64,000 bases of DNA from Acephala macrosclerotiorum (GCA_014904845.1 MU119222.1:372001-436000), one strand, 5' to 3'. Positions 47,581 through 59,424 are shown, numbered from the stretch's first letter. Made by a program: numbers and translations. The notes: generated by a model not told the origin, from the letters alone.

Positions 47581-48695
47581 GATATTTGTTCAAGTCCATA
47601 CTAATGCCGATAATAATAGATTATAGTCAAGATCCTACTCGTCTAGAGCGCTGAGAAAGATGTTTGAGATTGGAACGGAACTCCCGTGTAAGCGACGTTG
47701 AGTGGAGAAGAGAGACTGAAAGCGCTAGAGAGCGGAGAAGGCGCTGATAGGAATCGTTGCCGGCGCCGTGCGGAGGCCAAAGGAGACCCTTTTCTCCTGA
47801 GTGTCACATCTGGGAGAGTTTTATTGAGCGGTGGAAACAAAGTGCGAATACTATCTGCGAGTTTATCCTTTGACGGCTGGAGATGGATGATTCATGATGT
47901 GCATTTGCATTTGCATTTGCACGCAGCCTTGTGGGCGCGCGACTTTTGGTTTTCCCTCTCGTCGTGAGATGCTACAATGATGACTGGGCTGCTGAAATTC
48001 CCCGAGGGCTAGGATCATAGTATTCGCAGCCAATGAGGAGTGACTTCCCCTGAAGACGTGCATTAAACCTCCTCCTGGACTTCTTCGATTTTTGATCTTG
48101 CTTTCTTGCTCTCGCAATACCTTCATTTATTTGGGTTTTCACTTCATCAACACCCTCTCTGCAAACGGGGCTCCTTCATCTCCCATTCAATCCGGCTGGT
48201 GCCGACCTCTACCTTCCTACCTCCAAATCTAGCTTGTGCACCACTGCAGAACAGACCAATCCGGCACAGTTCCTAACCTTTTGGGTCGAAAGTCTGATCG
48301 CAAGCCTCACAATACGACATTGATATCACCATCGACATTCGAGAACCTCGATCTTCCCCTCAGACGCTTCCATTGACGGCTCTGCGACTCGAGTTCTGCG
48401 GCATTGAAACATCTACAAACTTCGTGGATCCATACGAAGTCGGTGGTTTGAACGGCCACTCACGCCCAACGCCAGCGATAAATAATATCCAATAATACCC
48501 CGTCGCGGACGCGTGAATCACCCGTCAAAAGTCAAAGAATACGAATACATACCAAACAACGAGTTGGTTTGACCTGCAGAGGCCAGCAATTTGGATCGCG
48601 ACCGACATTCGACGGACAATCCCTGCAATTCTGATACGAGCCCTTCTGTCCCTCTATCCACTCGTCCAACCACTCATCCAACCGCTCTTCGCGAA
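47581..48695. other. Septin upstream region, 1.1 kb
   Basis: It contains three to four tandem copies of GCATTT (47901-47922) and the septin leader. The frame of the septin is open back to 48591 but without an ATG before 48696. No other gene is supported. Confidence 0.45.
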
Positions 48696-50397
48696 ATGGT
48701 GTCAATGTCTGCATCCAGGCCCAGGACACCTTCATCTTCGTCCCCTCCTTCCGACAAGCTGGCGGCAATCCCTGAGACTGGAAAAAATCAGCCTCGTCGC
48801 TCCTCCCTAGGTTTGCTCTTGCGACGCTCCAAGTCCGGCGAACTCAAACCATCGAAGAAACAGCAAGTGATTGCGCAACAGCAGGAACTCGAACGACAAC
48901 GACGCGAAGCAGCCGCCATCCCGAAATCCCCTCCCAAGCTCCCCGATCTCTACAACGGTCAAAAGCCCACAGCTCTGCCTTTCGGAGGTGACGATCGTCC
49001 CGATTCTGTTGCGATCATATCAAACAAAACTGGTGATTATCAGGGTCGCGAGTCAATGGAGCCGGGTCGCTCATCGACAATGACGAGCAGTATACCAGTT
49101 CCGCCAATTCCATCGAATGGTAACAAGTATGGCGAATATGTTGACCCGTACGCTCGAACTGAGAGCATGACACATCGTGGCAGATACAGCTACGCAAGCA
49201 GTGCGGTCAGCACCATCAACAGCCCGCGCAGAGTGAGGAGAAGGAAGGACCCTACGCCCTTCAAGTGAGTTACCCCAAGCTCCATTCCAGGATTATCGTT
49301 ACTGACATGTCTCCAGTATTCTCATTATCGGCGCACGATCATCGGGCAAGACCTCCTTCCTCAATTTCCTCAAGACCTCCCTAGCCCTCCCACCGAAGAA
49401 GAGAGGCAACAGACCAACTGAGCTTGTCGATGATATATTCGCACCACAAAACACAAAGTCCGGTACCTTCGAATCACACTACTTGGAGACGGAGATCGAT
49501 GGTGAACGTATTGGGTTGACACTCTGGGACTCGGAAGGGCTGGAGAAGAATGTAGTCGATCTGCAGCTTCGAGAGATGTCTTCTTTCCTCGAGAGCAAGT
49601 TCGAGGAGACCTTCACAGAAGAAATGAAGGTTGTCCGAGCTCCCGGTGTTCAAGATACGCATATTCATGCAGCATTCCTACTTCTCGACCCTCTTCGCCT
49701 CGATCGAAACATTGCGGCAGCAAAGTCTTCCACATCCAATAGCAATAGTACGAATGGAAAGTACAACTCGGCGCCTCGCATCATTGGTGGTTTGGACGAG
49801 GATCTCGATCTGCAGGTTCTCCGTACGCTCCAAGGCAAAACAACTGTTGTTCCGGTCATCTCGAAAGCAGATACCATCACCACCGCCCATATGGCATATC
49901 TCAAGAAGACCGTTTGGGACAGCTTAAAACAGGCCAATCTCGATCCCCTTGAGGCCCTTGGGCTTGATGATTTCGAATCCGATAGCCCAATAAATTCCAG
50001 TCGTATCGAGGAACAAGACGAGGATGAAGATTCCGACAAGGACTCCGAAAAAAATCTCCCAATTCAGACCCCAGAGCCTAGCAGCAGTGCGTCGCCAAAT
50101 TCGAAACGCCTCTCATCTGGCTCGGTCCGTCGTCACAAGGTAGATGATGACACCGAGCTTCCATATCTCCCTCTGTCAATTATCAGCCCGGACATCTACG
50201 AACCTGGTGTTATTGGCAGAAAGTTCCCTTGGGGATTCGCAGACCCAATGAATGCCGAGCATTGCGACTTCACCAGATTGAAGGAGGCCGTCTTCAGCGA
50301 ATGGAGAGGAGAACTCAGAGAGGCGAGCAGGGAACTCTGGTACGAAGGATGGAGAACGAGCAGACTCAAGCACCGCGACACAAACACGAGACGATGA
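48696..50397 (+). CDS. Divergent septin, probable AspE-type
   Basis: Two exons (48696-49264, 49317-50397; 52-bp intron) give 549 residues. The first ~190 residues are Ser/Pro/Arg-rich and disordered. The GTPase core starts right after the intron: NILIIGARSSGKTSFL (P-loop), LWDSEG (G3), SKADTI (G4). The end matches the septin-unique region: PWGFADPMNAEHCDFTRLKE, followed by LREASRELWYEGWRTSRL. There is an acidic insert near 440-470 (EEQDEDEDSD) and no C-terminal coiled coil. Septins form filaments at the cortex and septa. Long N termini, divergent cores and no coiled coil fit the filamentous-fungal septins of the AspE class, but I assign the class from memory of the family. ATG 48696 is the first in the open frame. 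Confidence 0.8.
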
Positions 50398-53042
50398 TCT
50401 AGCCTCTTCGAGTTGTCTTACCAGCCGAGTTCATATTTCCTTCTGTGGCATTCTGCTGGAGACACAAAATGACGATTAATTTCGGTTGTGATACTTTTCT
50501 TTTGTTTTGGAGCTGCATACCCCCTTACTTCGTTGTTGCGCGCTGCATTTGTCTCGAACATTCACTTCGAACCCATCTCCACACGATGAGATATTACGTT
50601 CCTGACCACTTGCGCTGGCGCGCTTCTAACTCGATCATGTCTTTTTATACTACTTTACGGAGCGGAAGGGACCTCTCAACTCGCATTTTGAGCTGGAGAG
50701 GGATAACAAATTATGGATGGAGAAAGCATGATTCTACGGATGGTTTGATATGGGGAGATGATCGAGGATTATACTTCAGATTGCCCTTTTGAGGAGCGCT
50801 GTATGTTTCGATGTTACTTGTGGAGATTACAAATTATGGTAGTGGAGAGATGATCAGAGATGACTTGAGGGGTTGGGTGGTGGTGGATTTTTCTATTATT
50901 CCATGCAAGCGGCTCTTTCTTCTGAGGAGAGAAAGCTCGGGTGGACTGGTGCCTTACAGATGCAGGCAGCATTTGATGTATGCTGGTTAAAGTATGGACA
51001 AGAATTTATTGTGTTGCCTGTACGCATTTCTCCTTGAAACTTTGTAATTTCCGCCTTTGAGCTATTGCCTCTGTTAGTGCAAGTCTTGATGGCAGGTACT
51101 CGAGTAGTCTGCTGTAGAAAGAGTAAGGGATCAGAGAAATCGAATGTCAAGTTAGTGAACCACGATTTCGTTCCCTTTTTGGTAGTTGAGTTACCCATCA
51201 AGATCTAGCTATGTTCCTTCAGCTCAAAGTAGACATCAACCTGATCGATATTTCCTAAATCTCAATTGCATGAGTAACCTACTATTTTCAAACTGTATCC
51301 TCATCCACCTCTCCCTCCATATCTAATCTACAGAGATTTCATTTGAACTATGTGGCTGTTGGAAGTATCACAATTTCTCTTATTCCGAATTTACACGAAC
51401 ATTCTCCTCATAATCTCTTGCATTTACTTTAGCTTTCTCTTGAGATTGAAAAACGCCCTCTCAAATCAAAACTTACTCGAATTAAGCACATCCAACGTTC
51501 TCTCCGCCCTTCTTTCCGTCCCCCGCATCCCCTCCCCCCCAAAAAACAATATCGTAACCACAACCGTCCATGCCGCTTCCTAGACATCAATGGTCTCGAT
51601 GGGCGTACATAGCAAATATCATTATCATCGAATAGATAATTTTCAAATTGATTCAGGGGATGGCGAAGGGTTTGAAGTCGCGTTTGGCTGTGGCAGAGAA
51701 TGTTGGGGCATGGGTGGGGGTTAGGGGAGTTGTGGGAGGGGGAAGGAGATGGGGATGAGGTTTGAATCTGAAGGTTTGTGTAGAAGAGGGAGCGGCTTCA
51801 GTGGGTTAAGGTGGAGTTTGAATGCCCGCTGGGATATGTGTGGTTAGTGTGATTTTGTGGGGGGTTGGAGAGGGGGGCGGAGAGGTGGAGTGTTTTTTGG
51901 GGTGGAAAGAGAATCGACTGACCACTGAAAGTTAAGTGTTTTGATACACATTTTGAAGTTCTGGCTTCGAAGCGTTTTGGTCAGGGATAGTAGAGAAGTT
52001 GTGTATTTGTGAAGATAAATGCGAAGTCCATTTTCGAGGTTAAAACATTCAAAATACGGGTATGCAAAGAGGCTTGATTGATAACCATTGTTGAAAAATA
52101 GGACAAAGACGCTTATAAAACTTATATGTATTCAATTCTCTGTAAGGGAAAAAACATGCTGATTCCATCAGAGACTAGTGTCTCACCATACATTGCGATA
52201 TCCTCAAACTCTCAAACAGAAGAAGCTCTCCTCTTTACTCAAAACCATCCCATCTCATCCGCTAATAGCACACACCCAAACAACAAAAAGAACAAGATAG
52301 CCACCACCCAGAACTCCGTATGATCTTCAGGTTGGGGAGGGAGTCCTAGTTTGCGCCTTCGATCCCATTCTTGACAAGCTGAGCGAGGACAGAATTATTC
52401 AGGCCAAGGGGACAGTTTAAGCCTCGTGTCGACCCGACAGAAGAACCAATGTTTGCCGCAAGGGATTTCTTCGGTATCTGGGCCTCAATGAGAATATCCA
52501 CAAAAGGGTTTGATGATGATTTTGCACATTTTGTGCTGATCCTGCTTTTGGGTGTTGTTTTGGTGCGTCAAGAATGCTGGCAGGAGATGAAGGGTGAGTG
52601 AAGAATCGTTAGGCTATCAGCCATAGAGTACACAAAGTAAAGGACGAGAACTATCCAGAGGAATATTTCCGGGGCACGAGACAAAGGATGTTTGTTGCAG
52701 ACTGGAGTAACGAATCTCAGCATGATAGAAGCATACGTTTTGCTCGCCCCCTTTTCGAGGCCGTCTGGCACGTGACCATGCACCCATTCACACAAAATTT
52801 CAATTGCGTTATTGTGTCTAAACAAGGAGCAGGAAGTAGACAAAGATCTGTTATCGATGATGTTTGCTGTGACAAGATAATCGTTGCTCGCAGCAGTTTC
52901 TAAATTTGTGGTTGGCCTTTGTTGGCCATCCGCATTCGGAATGTGTAGATGCTTCCATCTCGATATTACTTGACTCTTCAAATTGAATGGTACTACCGTG
53001 CAATAGTTTACTTCAAAACGTACGAGAAATCGAACCCTCAAA
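50398..53042. other. Gene-poor stretch, 2.6 kb
   Basis: No supported gene. It contains a G-rich stretch (51712-51754, see separate entry), a run of C then A near 51533-51546, and a 165-codon minus-strand frame (52568-53065) with no recognisable domain. Confidence 0.45.
51712..51754 (+). other. G-run cluster able to form a G-quadruplex
   Basis: Runs of 3, 5, 4, 3 and 5 guanines are separated by loops of 1, 3, 6 and 1 bases, followed by a further GGGG. This satisfies the usual intramolecular G4 pattern. It lies in a non-coding stretch. Confidence 0.5.
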
Positions 53043-54377
53043 ATGTGTAGATCTTTACATACCAATTTCTTCCACGAATGTGGGCACGAACAATTCGTCT
53101 ATATCCCTTCCCTCCCGGGAGCATGTACAAACCGAATGGAGAGTCGAGCATACGAAGCCGGATATTGTCCACGATGCACGTGGAAAGGAAAAATTCCGTT
53201 CGTGTATCCACGTGTGTATACAGAGCCCGGAGCAAGTATTCCCTGCGATGGACGTACGGGCGAAGTCACTCGAACAGTGCGCATCCCATGGTACGATAGA
53301 TACAAATACACCAAAAAGACACTCTGGGCTGAACGAAGGAGACAAGCGAAACTCATCTGGGATCAACAACACTTGCGGATTGAGCTAGCCTACGCTGAAT
53401 ATAAAGTGATGCCAGATCAGCTAGAGCTCGTACCGAGAGACAAGATCTATTTCCTCCGTGCATCTCGAGAAGAAGTTACCAATCCTTCGCCTGAATTTTA
53501 TCGTCCATTTGGAGAACACCTGGTTCTGATTAATGAGAGCAGCGATACTTGCTCGATTTGCCTTGGGAGGACCAATCTTGGAGTCACGGATCCTGAAGCT
53601 TGTCAAGGTAGTGGCTTCATCGATGCTGCTGGAAACACAGTGGGAGGCGAGCCTGTCTTTCTACCTGATGGTCATGTATTCGGACTTGGATGCATCCGCC
53701 AATGGATCGAAGGACGGGGTGTAAATGAACGCCACGACACATGCTCGTTCTGTAGGCATGAATTTAAAATTCTGCGAGAGGATGATTTCGCTGAGGATCA
53801 GAGGTGGGCTGCCTTGTATGAGTGGGACGTAATGCCAGTCAAGGACAAAGTCTTGTACAAGCTTCGGGAGTGGAACCAGGAGAGAATCTCATGGCCAGAT
53901 AAGGAAAGTCTTCGGCGCTGGAAAATGGTCATGATCGACTATTATATTTTCGTCGGAGCAGTAATCATGGTCTTCAACCACCCATTCTGGATCAGCTGGA
54001 CAAATGTACTGGTCTTGACTCTAGGAGCCGTGGTCTACTGGTGGAGAAGACCGAGGCCACTCGCAAGAGAGAGCACAAAACGGTTCGAGTGGTACTTTCT
54101 GGTGATATATTTCGGAAATCTGATTGAATGGCTGATGGAGAATATGGTTAGAGGATGGTTTGTGCGGTGGTATGATTTTGTTTGGATTTTTGCTTATCTT
54201 GCGGGGTTTGGACTCATTGCGCGAGTAGTTTGGGAACAGTCTCAAAACCAGATTCCCCAAGAACAAGCACCTCAAGATCGGGAGCTTCAAGAAGGGAATC
54301 CAGGAGAACAGGAGCTGGAAGAGCAAGAGCCTGAAGAACAGGCGCCCCAAGAGCAGCAGCCTCAAGCACAAGAATGA
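53043..54377 (+). CDS. Membrane-anchored RING-like protein, Gln/Glu-rich tail
   Basis: An intronless frame of 444 residues. Near the N terminus are paired Cys/His residues (HECGHEQF, YCPRCTWKG). A RING-like domain at about 170-240 reads CSICLGRTN, a 40-residue gap containing LPDGHVFGLGCIRQW, then CSFCRHEF; the spacing is that of a RING with a long loop. Three or four hydrophobic helices follow (YYIFVGAVIMVFN, VLVLTLGAVVYWW, WYFLVIYFGNLIEWL, FVWIFAYLAGFGLIARVVW). The last 45 residues repeat Q/E-P/A-Q units such as QEQAPQ and EEQEPEEQ. It may be a membrane E3 ligase, by inference from the RING. I do not recognise an orthologue; many ascomycetes have lineage-specific genes of this build. Confidence 0.7.
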   Translation: MCRSLHTNFFHECGHEQFVYIPSLPGACTNRMESRAYEAGYCPRCTWKGKIPFVYPRVYTEPGASIPCDGRTGEVTRTVRIPWYDRYKYTKKTLWAERRRQAKLIWDQQHLRIELAYAEYKVMPDQLELVPRDKIYFLRASREEVTNPSPEFYRPFGEHLVLINESSDTCSICLGRTNLGVTDPEACQGSGFIDAAGNTVGGEPVFLPDGHVFGLGCIRQWIEGRGVNERHDTCSFCRHEFKILREDDFAEDQRWAALYEWDVMPVKDKVLYKLREWNQERISWPDKESLRRWKMVMIDYYIFVGAVIMVFNHPFWISWTNVLVLTLGAVVYWWRRPRPLARESTKRFEWYFLVIYFGNLIEWLMENMVRGWFVRWYDFVWIFAYLAGFGLIARVVWEQSQNQIPQEQAPQDRELQEGNPGEQELEEQEPEEQAPQEQQPQAQE

Positions 54378-55398
54378 TAGTGTCGAGTTAACCGACTTAG
54401 AGAGGAAAGTTGTTACATGTGGGATCCTTTCCTTGGTATCAAGCACTTGGCAGCGTCATTGTGTAGATAGTTGATTGTGTCTTGACATAAACCATGCCAG
54501 TCTGTAAGAGTTCTGCTCGCTGCATGAGGAGTGATCTTCCTTCACCTGAGGATCGTGAGATCGGATACTGCTTGAAGTGTTGTATCATCGAAGAGGGTCA
54601 TTGTACTTAGCAATGCACATGAAGTGCAGCATGCATTTGAACTGGGTGGCAAGCAGTGTTTCCACGTCGATCTGCAGATTTTGCACCCGGCGCCTAGTAG
54701 AGAGAACCCCTATAATTAGCTCAGAATTAATGACTTTCAGCCCAATGCTGAGGACTGACATACTCGTTCGGTGTCAATTTGAACCCTCTTCGGGTTTATC
54801 AAGTCTCAAAATTGAAGGGCGAGCCTATGCAGCGTCCCGTAGTGATGAAGAGGTCGTCGTCGTTCCGAGTCCGGAGGTCGGGAAAACTCTTCAAGCGGCT
54901 GGACCTCGTCCGAACACGAAGAACAATAGCTACTCGTGCAGATATTGAGTTACTGTCAGCCATTTTGCTGCAGATTTCGGGGCGTTAGATCTTATGGCAC
55001 CGCTTTTTGATGACATTCAGGGGCCGTCACCAACCAAAGTTCCTGGTGGCGTCGCCCGATGCGTTTTCCGCATGGGCCGTGCATATGGGGGATCTCCCAG
55101 CCATGGAAAATTTCATGATTCAGCTCATAAAGCTTACCAGAATAGGCTCTGACATTGGCTCCATAGGGTTTTTCCGGAGTGATGATCAAGCTCTCGCAGG
55201 TGCGAGGACTGCTTTTGGCCGTGGTACGCCAATCACGATTCAGTTGGCTGAGTTTTGTTATCGTGAACGGCTGAAAGACCGAAGATGATGTACAAAGTAA
55301 CTCGGACGTCCGGCCAACCTCATCACGATTCTTTGTATATATAGACTTCGTGTATCCCTCCGTATGGGGCAGAAATCTTCCATCTCAGTCCCCTCGTT
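54378..55398. other. Intergenic gap, 1 kb
   Basis: Open frames of 93-123 codons occur on the plus strand and one of 65 on the minus strand, with no domain features. The last 80 bp contain a TATATATA sequence at 55336-55343, a plausible TATA box about 60 bp before the next start codon. Confidence 0.4.
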
Positions 55399-55961
55399 AT
55401 GCATCTCTCGTCGATTCTCTCTTTTGGTGCTATAGCCTCTGTGGCTTACGCAAACAGCCTCCCAGTCGTCTCTGTCGCCTCGGATTCGATATCTACAATC
55501 AAAAACGTTCTCTCCGAATACTGCATCATTCTTGACACCAAGAAATACTCAGACCTATCGAAGATTTATACTCCAGATGCGGTCGCCAACTTCACCACGA
55601 TTGGGCTCGGTGTTTTGAACGGATTACCCGCCATCGAGGCTGCCATGAACACGTCTCTCTTTGGAATTCCCACACAGCATGGCATGACCACGAGTTATGT
55701 TTCGGACATCAGCGAGACGGGTGCAAATGCTACTTCATAGTGAGTATCATTCTTTGAGGGTGCAGCTGTGAAAATCTGACATTCATCAGTTACACTCTTC
55801 AACAATTTGGGACGGGGAACAACACTGGTCAATTGTTCACCGTTTGGGGAAAGTGGGTGGACCAACTTGTCTACGACAATAGTACTTGGAAGGTAAAGAC
55901 CAGGGACGTGGTCGCGATGGGAGGGCCGCTGATTGGGAATTTCATCGTTCCTACGCATTAA
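55399..55961 (+). CDS. Secreted SnoaL-like (NTF2-fold) protein
   Basis: Two exons (55399-55739 and 55790-55961; 50-bp intron) give 170 residues. The first 19 residues (MHLSSILSFGAIASVAYAN) form a signal peptide with an Ala-x-Ala-like end. The rest follows the SnoaL/NTF2-like layout: a helix with YCIILDTKKYSDLSKIYTPDAVANFT, a loop with GLPAIEAAMN, then beta strands including TVWGKWVDQLV and STWKVKTRDV. Such folds bind or isomerise small molecules, or act only as carriers; catalytic residues cannot be assigned here. N-glycosylation sites (NFT, NTS, NAT, NNT, NST) fit secretion. Neighbours give no pathway context. Confidence 0.75.
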
Positions 55962-56501
55962 GGAGTTCGAAGTGACGGGAGGAAGCACCTCACTACTTAA
56001 TAACATGAAAATCAAAGTAATATGAGGGACGAATCTTCGTTGTTGGGAGTGAGCGAAGGCGAAGACATTCGAGAGAGTGGGAAGCTCGAGATGTAACCTG
56101 AAGCGAGATGCAAAAGATGGAAGGAAATCTCAATACCGAGCTGGCTGACGCTAGTTTTCAGAGCTCCTTCCTCCAACGCACCTCACTCAAGGCTTGATCT
56201 CGACTCCCAATACAGTAATCACGACGAATTATCCTTCCTCAAATGCCATGTTTGTGGCTGCGGCTCAATTGATTCTTGTTGCCCTTTTCTCTGCTCTATC
56301 GTCATCTACCTCCCACCGCTTTTCTACGGACAAAGGAGGGAACAACCTCTGGCATCTTCCCCACCTCGAGCGAAGCAGCATTTTCCCTCGTGCGCCTTTT
56401 GATCATCTCTTCCATCTGTTTTTGAAGTTGCTTCTTGTTCTTGTTCCATCTGTCATCCCATGGTCCCACATATTTCACACTTAGTGGTGCATTATCTCTC
56501 A
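55962..56501. other. Intergenic gap, 540 bp
   Basis: Convergent 3' flanks of the SnoaL-like gene and the 2EXR pseudogene. Nothing supported. Confidence 0.45.
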
Positions 56502-57128
56502 TCAGCATCTTCGTCTGTCGTCAAATACCAAATGGATCTTCTCCAACTTTCTGCACCGGTCAAGCTGATGTCCAATCGAATGAACCAGATGCGAATGTCC
56601 ATCGACAGCGATGTGACGTAACTTCTGGTCGCCTTCCTCCGCGACAAGATGCCACATGAAATGCTCCAGCGCAGAACTTTGGTGCCATAGTTCCTCAGGA
56701 CTCCACCTTGATTCTCCCCTGACCGAACTCCTCATTGAGAGATATAGAGCGTCCGCATCAAATTTAATCAGGAACTTCAATGGACTAGAAGCAGGCGCTT
56801 CCGGAGCTTCATATTCCTCGTCGCGTGCGAACCATGGTGCTGGATCACCTCGCTCACCTACAGGCATATGTTGCATCGTGATGAGATGATGTTTCTCAAA
56901 AGCTCGTGCGCGGGACTCGTGAGATATCTGGAAGATGACCGGGAGCTCGGCGAAGGTGAAGAAGAAGTCGAGGCTGTCGCCTCCACTGAGGCCAATCTCA
57001 ATGACTCTGCCTTCAGCAAGGATGGCGTCCTAGATCTTGAGTCTTAATTCGAATGGAAGAATTGGAAAGAGAGTAAAGCCGTTCGGGTAGCAGAAGGGGA
57101 GAACGCTTGCCATGTTGATATTCGACAT
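56502..57128 (-). pseudogene. 2EXR-like gene with in-frame stop codon
   Basis: A single frame from ATG 57128 to the stop at 56502 spans 209 codons and is interrupted once, by TAG at 57032-57030. The stop falls in the family signature: LPFELRLKI is followed by stop and then DAILAEGRVIEI, where family members have Trp (RIMIW and RIQIW in the two genes next door). Downstream the frame keeps FQISHESRARAFEKHH and a charged C-terminal part. TGG to TAG on this strand is C to T on the other strand, in a CpA context. The role of 2EXR-type proteins is unknown. Either the gene is dead, the stop is read through, or translation restarts at the ATG at 56876. Confidence 0.7.
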
Positions 57129-57859
57129 CGTTCGTTTGTTCGTTCGTTCTGTCGCTTGACAGGTTGATGATCGAGAAATCAGGAAGAGGGGGTTCGCGAG
57201 TCTCTGAAGGGAAGCACCGACTTATCAAATCGAAAGTTAGGATAACCTAAACGATACTTAGTTAAATTGGGGATGCAGCTTTAGGGCTGTGCATGGTGAG
57301 GGCCATGCCGAATAACTTATTCCTTGATTTGAGTGATTGGCGTACGAGAACATAGCTACGATATCCGATCACATTGCTCAAGATCACTTTCATCCTCTGT
57401 AAATATCCCTCCCATTCGCTTTTTTCGCCCTTTCTTTGATTCATTGCTCATTTCCCATGTTTATTGTCGCAATTATTCTTTAGAATTGAGACTTGTATTT
57501 GAGAATCGTGGTCCTCATTTGTTGCTCTCTGCGCCGCTGGCATACAGCTCATTTCAATTCAATGTGTGTCAACAGCAAAACATCTATCAGACTGAAATCA
57601 AACAATCCGAGTGCTCTCTAAGCATTGTCTCCTCGAATCCGAATTTATTGCTGAGGAGTGACTAGTGGCTGCCTTTATCTTTTAAAGTATTTGACCGAGT
57701 TTTGACACAGCCACGATATCTTGGCGTAAGCGCGACCAAGATATCTTTGTGCCTTTGACTGTGACGAATCAGGTTCAAGACATCCCTCGCAAGAATATGG
57801 GACGGCTTCTCCCTAGTTTTCTCGAGTAGTATTCAACGAACGAGAAGTCTGACTGAAAG
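57129..57859. other. Intergenic gap, 730 bp
   Basis: Upstream of the interrupted 2EXR-like gene and downstream of the next one. Includes a short GTTC repeat (ttcgtttgttcgttcgttc, 57130-57148). No gene supported. Confidence 0.4.
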
Positions 57860-58720
57860 TTAATGAATGATGAGACGTCTTATAGAGCAACTTACGACTC
57901 TCGCAGTCCTCTTTGCTCTCAAACTATCCCGAACAACAGTACCGAGGCGAATTTTCAGCTCTGGTTCTTTCCAACAATTGCATGCCTGCAAAACCGATGG
58001 AGTTGCACCGAGCGGATTTACGTCGTGGGGATTGTGAAGCGTCGTTTCAACCTCTTCAAGTATGTCGAATAGGACTCGGGAACTTGACACATCGAGCACA
58101 CTGAAATTCCTGGCTGGACTGTAGCAACCGTATCGGGGACGTTTTTCAGTCTGCCTAGTGGCATCGAAAACAAGTGTAAACGACTGCAACTCTTCGGATA
58201 GATTTTCATGTATATGCTCAAGGAAAGTAGAAGACCATTTTGCCAGAGAACTAGATGTTTCTGCTTTTCTAGCACGTCTCAGCCGTCTGAAAGCACCTTC
58301 GGCCCTGACAGGGATAAGTCCCGTCTCCATGGAAACGGCAAAGTGACGGATTCGACTTAGATCAAAGAAAAAGCGCTCTGGAGCATGGTCCAATTCAAAG
58401 AAGATGTATTCACAGATTTGACCTGGAGTAGAACCTTGCTCTAGTTGGTGTAGAAGCTGGACCATCAGAAGTATATCTCGGTCGTAATTAAAGTACACCG
58501 TTCTTCCGTTAGGTAGCACAATTGGGGAATCTTGGTATATTGGCCTTGCCGTTTTTTCGGCTTCTTTGCATACGAGCAAGAGTGCTGACGGTTGCCCGAA
58601 GCGCTCTCCGAGATGTCCGATGGGGAGTTCGCAAATGCGGGGGATGAGCGCTGCTTCTTTCCAGATCATAATGCGAATCTCGATCGGGAGTTCGCTGAGC
58701 TCGGTAAAGGCTTTTGCCAT
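57860..58720 (-). CDS. 2EXR-domain protein, intact
   Basis: An intronless frame of 286 residues from ATG 58720. The 2EXR-type region covers residues 5-85: FTELSELPIEIRIMIW, EAALIPRICEL, SALLLVCKEAEKTARPIY, then VYFNYDRDIL. The rest is a variable helical part with a Cys pair near 250 (QACNCW) and a basic C terminus (SLRAKRTARVV). Fungal genomes carry dozens of such proteins, and their function is unknown; the LPxEIRxxIW opening resembles F-box helices, so a role as a substrate adaptor has been suggested by analogy only. It lies between the interrupted and the spliced member, all on the minus strand, which suggests local duplication followed by divergence. Confidence 0.75.
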   Translation of the reverse strand: MAKAFTELSELPIEIRIMIWKEAALIPRICELPIGHLGERFGQPSALLLVCKEAEKTARPIYQDSPIVLPNGRTVYFNYDRDILLMVQLLHQLEQGSTPGQICEYIFFELDHAPERFFFDLSRIRHFAVSMETGLIPVRAEGAFRRLRRARKAETSSSLAKWSSTFLEHIHENLSEELQSFTLVFDATRQTEKRPRYGCYSPARNFSVLDVSSSRVLFDILEEVETTLHNPHDVNPLGATPSVLQACNCWKEPELKIRLGTVVRDSLRAKRTARVVSCSIRRLIIH

Positions 58721-59424
58721 GTTGATTGTGTGGATTGGAATGTGTAAAATGAAGGATTACGAGAAATCTATTGTCCTGGTCGCTGGGATTGAAGCGTGCA
58801 AGAAAGGATCGCCTAGTGACGGCCTCCATCAGACTCGCAGCACAGCCAGTTATATACCCAAGCACTTAGGCCACAGAAGGGAATAGTAGACGTCTCTTAT
58901 CACGGCTAATTTCCTACGTCATTTCGATCGCTCGAGCGAAAGGTGGTTTAGATATACAATATGAGGTTGTTGTATCTCCGTAACGTGCATCACCAACTAC
59001 ACTATGCACTTTAGGTCCCGAACAGTAAGAACGATCCACATCACCGCATCTTATTATTGAAATTTGTATCCGATGATTGAAATATCTAGAAAACAACCAA
59101 GAAGGAGTTGGCAACCGCCAAATTCCTCGCAGTCACGAGGTCACTGCAAAGAACGGGCTGCAAAGTGTACAGGTACGTTTAGGACATTGGAGCCTCCATC
59201 TCCAGGGGTCTGATGACTTCGGCTTGATCCAAAAGCTCTCTCACTTCATAAAGTCATCTTGGAGTTCATGTTCTTTGCTGCGCGTGCCCAAGCTGTGAAA
59301 GTTCCTGAGCTTGCCAGATTTCGATTGTAATTTTACTTGGCGTTAGATTTTATCTAGAACGTCCGCAACCTCGGCGGAATAGCCCTTCCTCATCCTCATT
59401 TGAAGTATGACTGCGCTTTCCACA
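58721..59424. other. Intergenic gap, 700 bp
   Basis: Between two minus-strand 2EXR-type genes. Only short frames without features. Confidence 0.45.

Noticed and set aside
52568..53065. 165-codon minus frame
   Set aside because: No family features, and it overlaps the start of the membrane RING gene; probably chance.
54577..55288. Two plus-strand frames of 93 and 123 codons and one minus frame
   Set aside because: No domain features or consistent splicing; the region is best left as intergenic.
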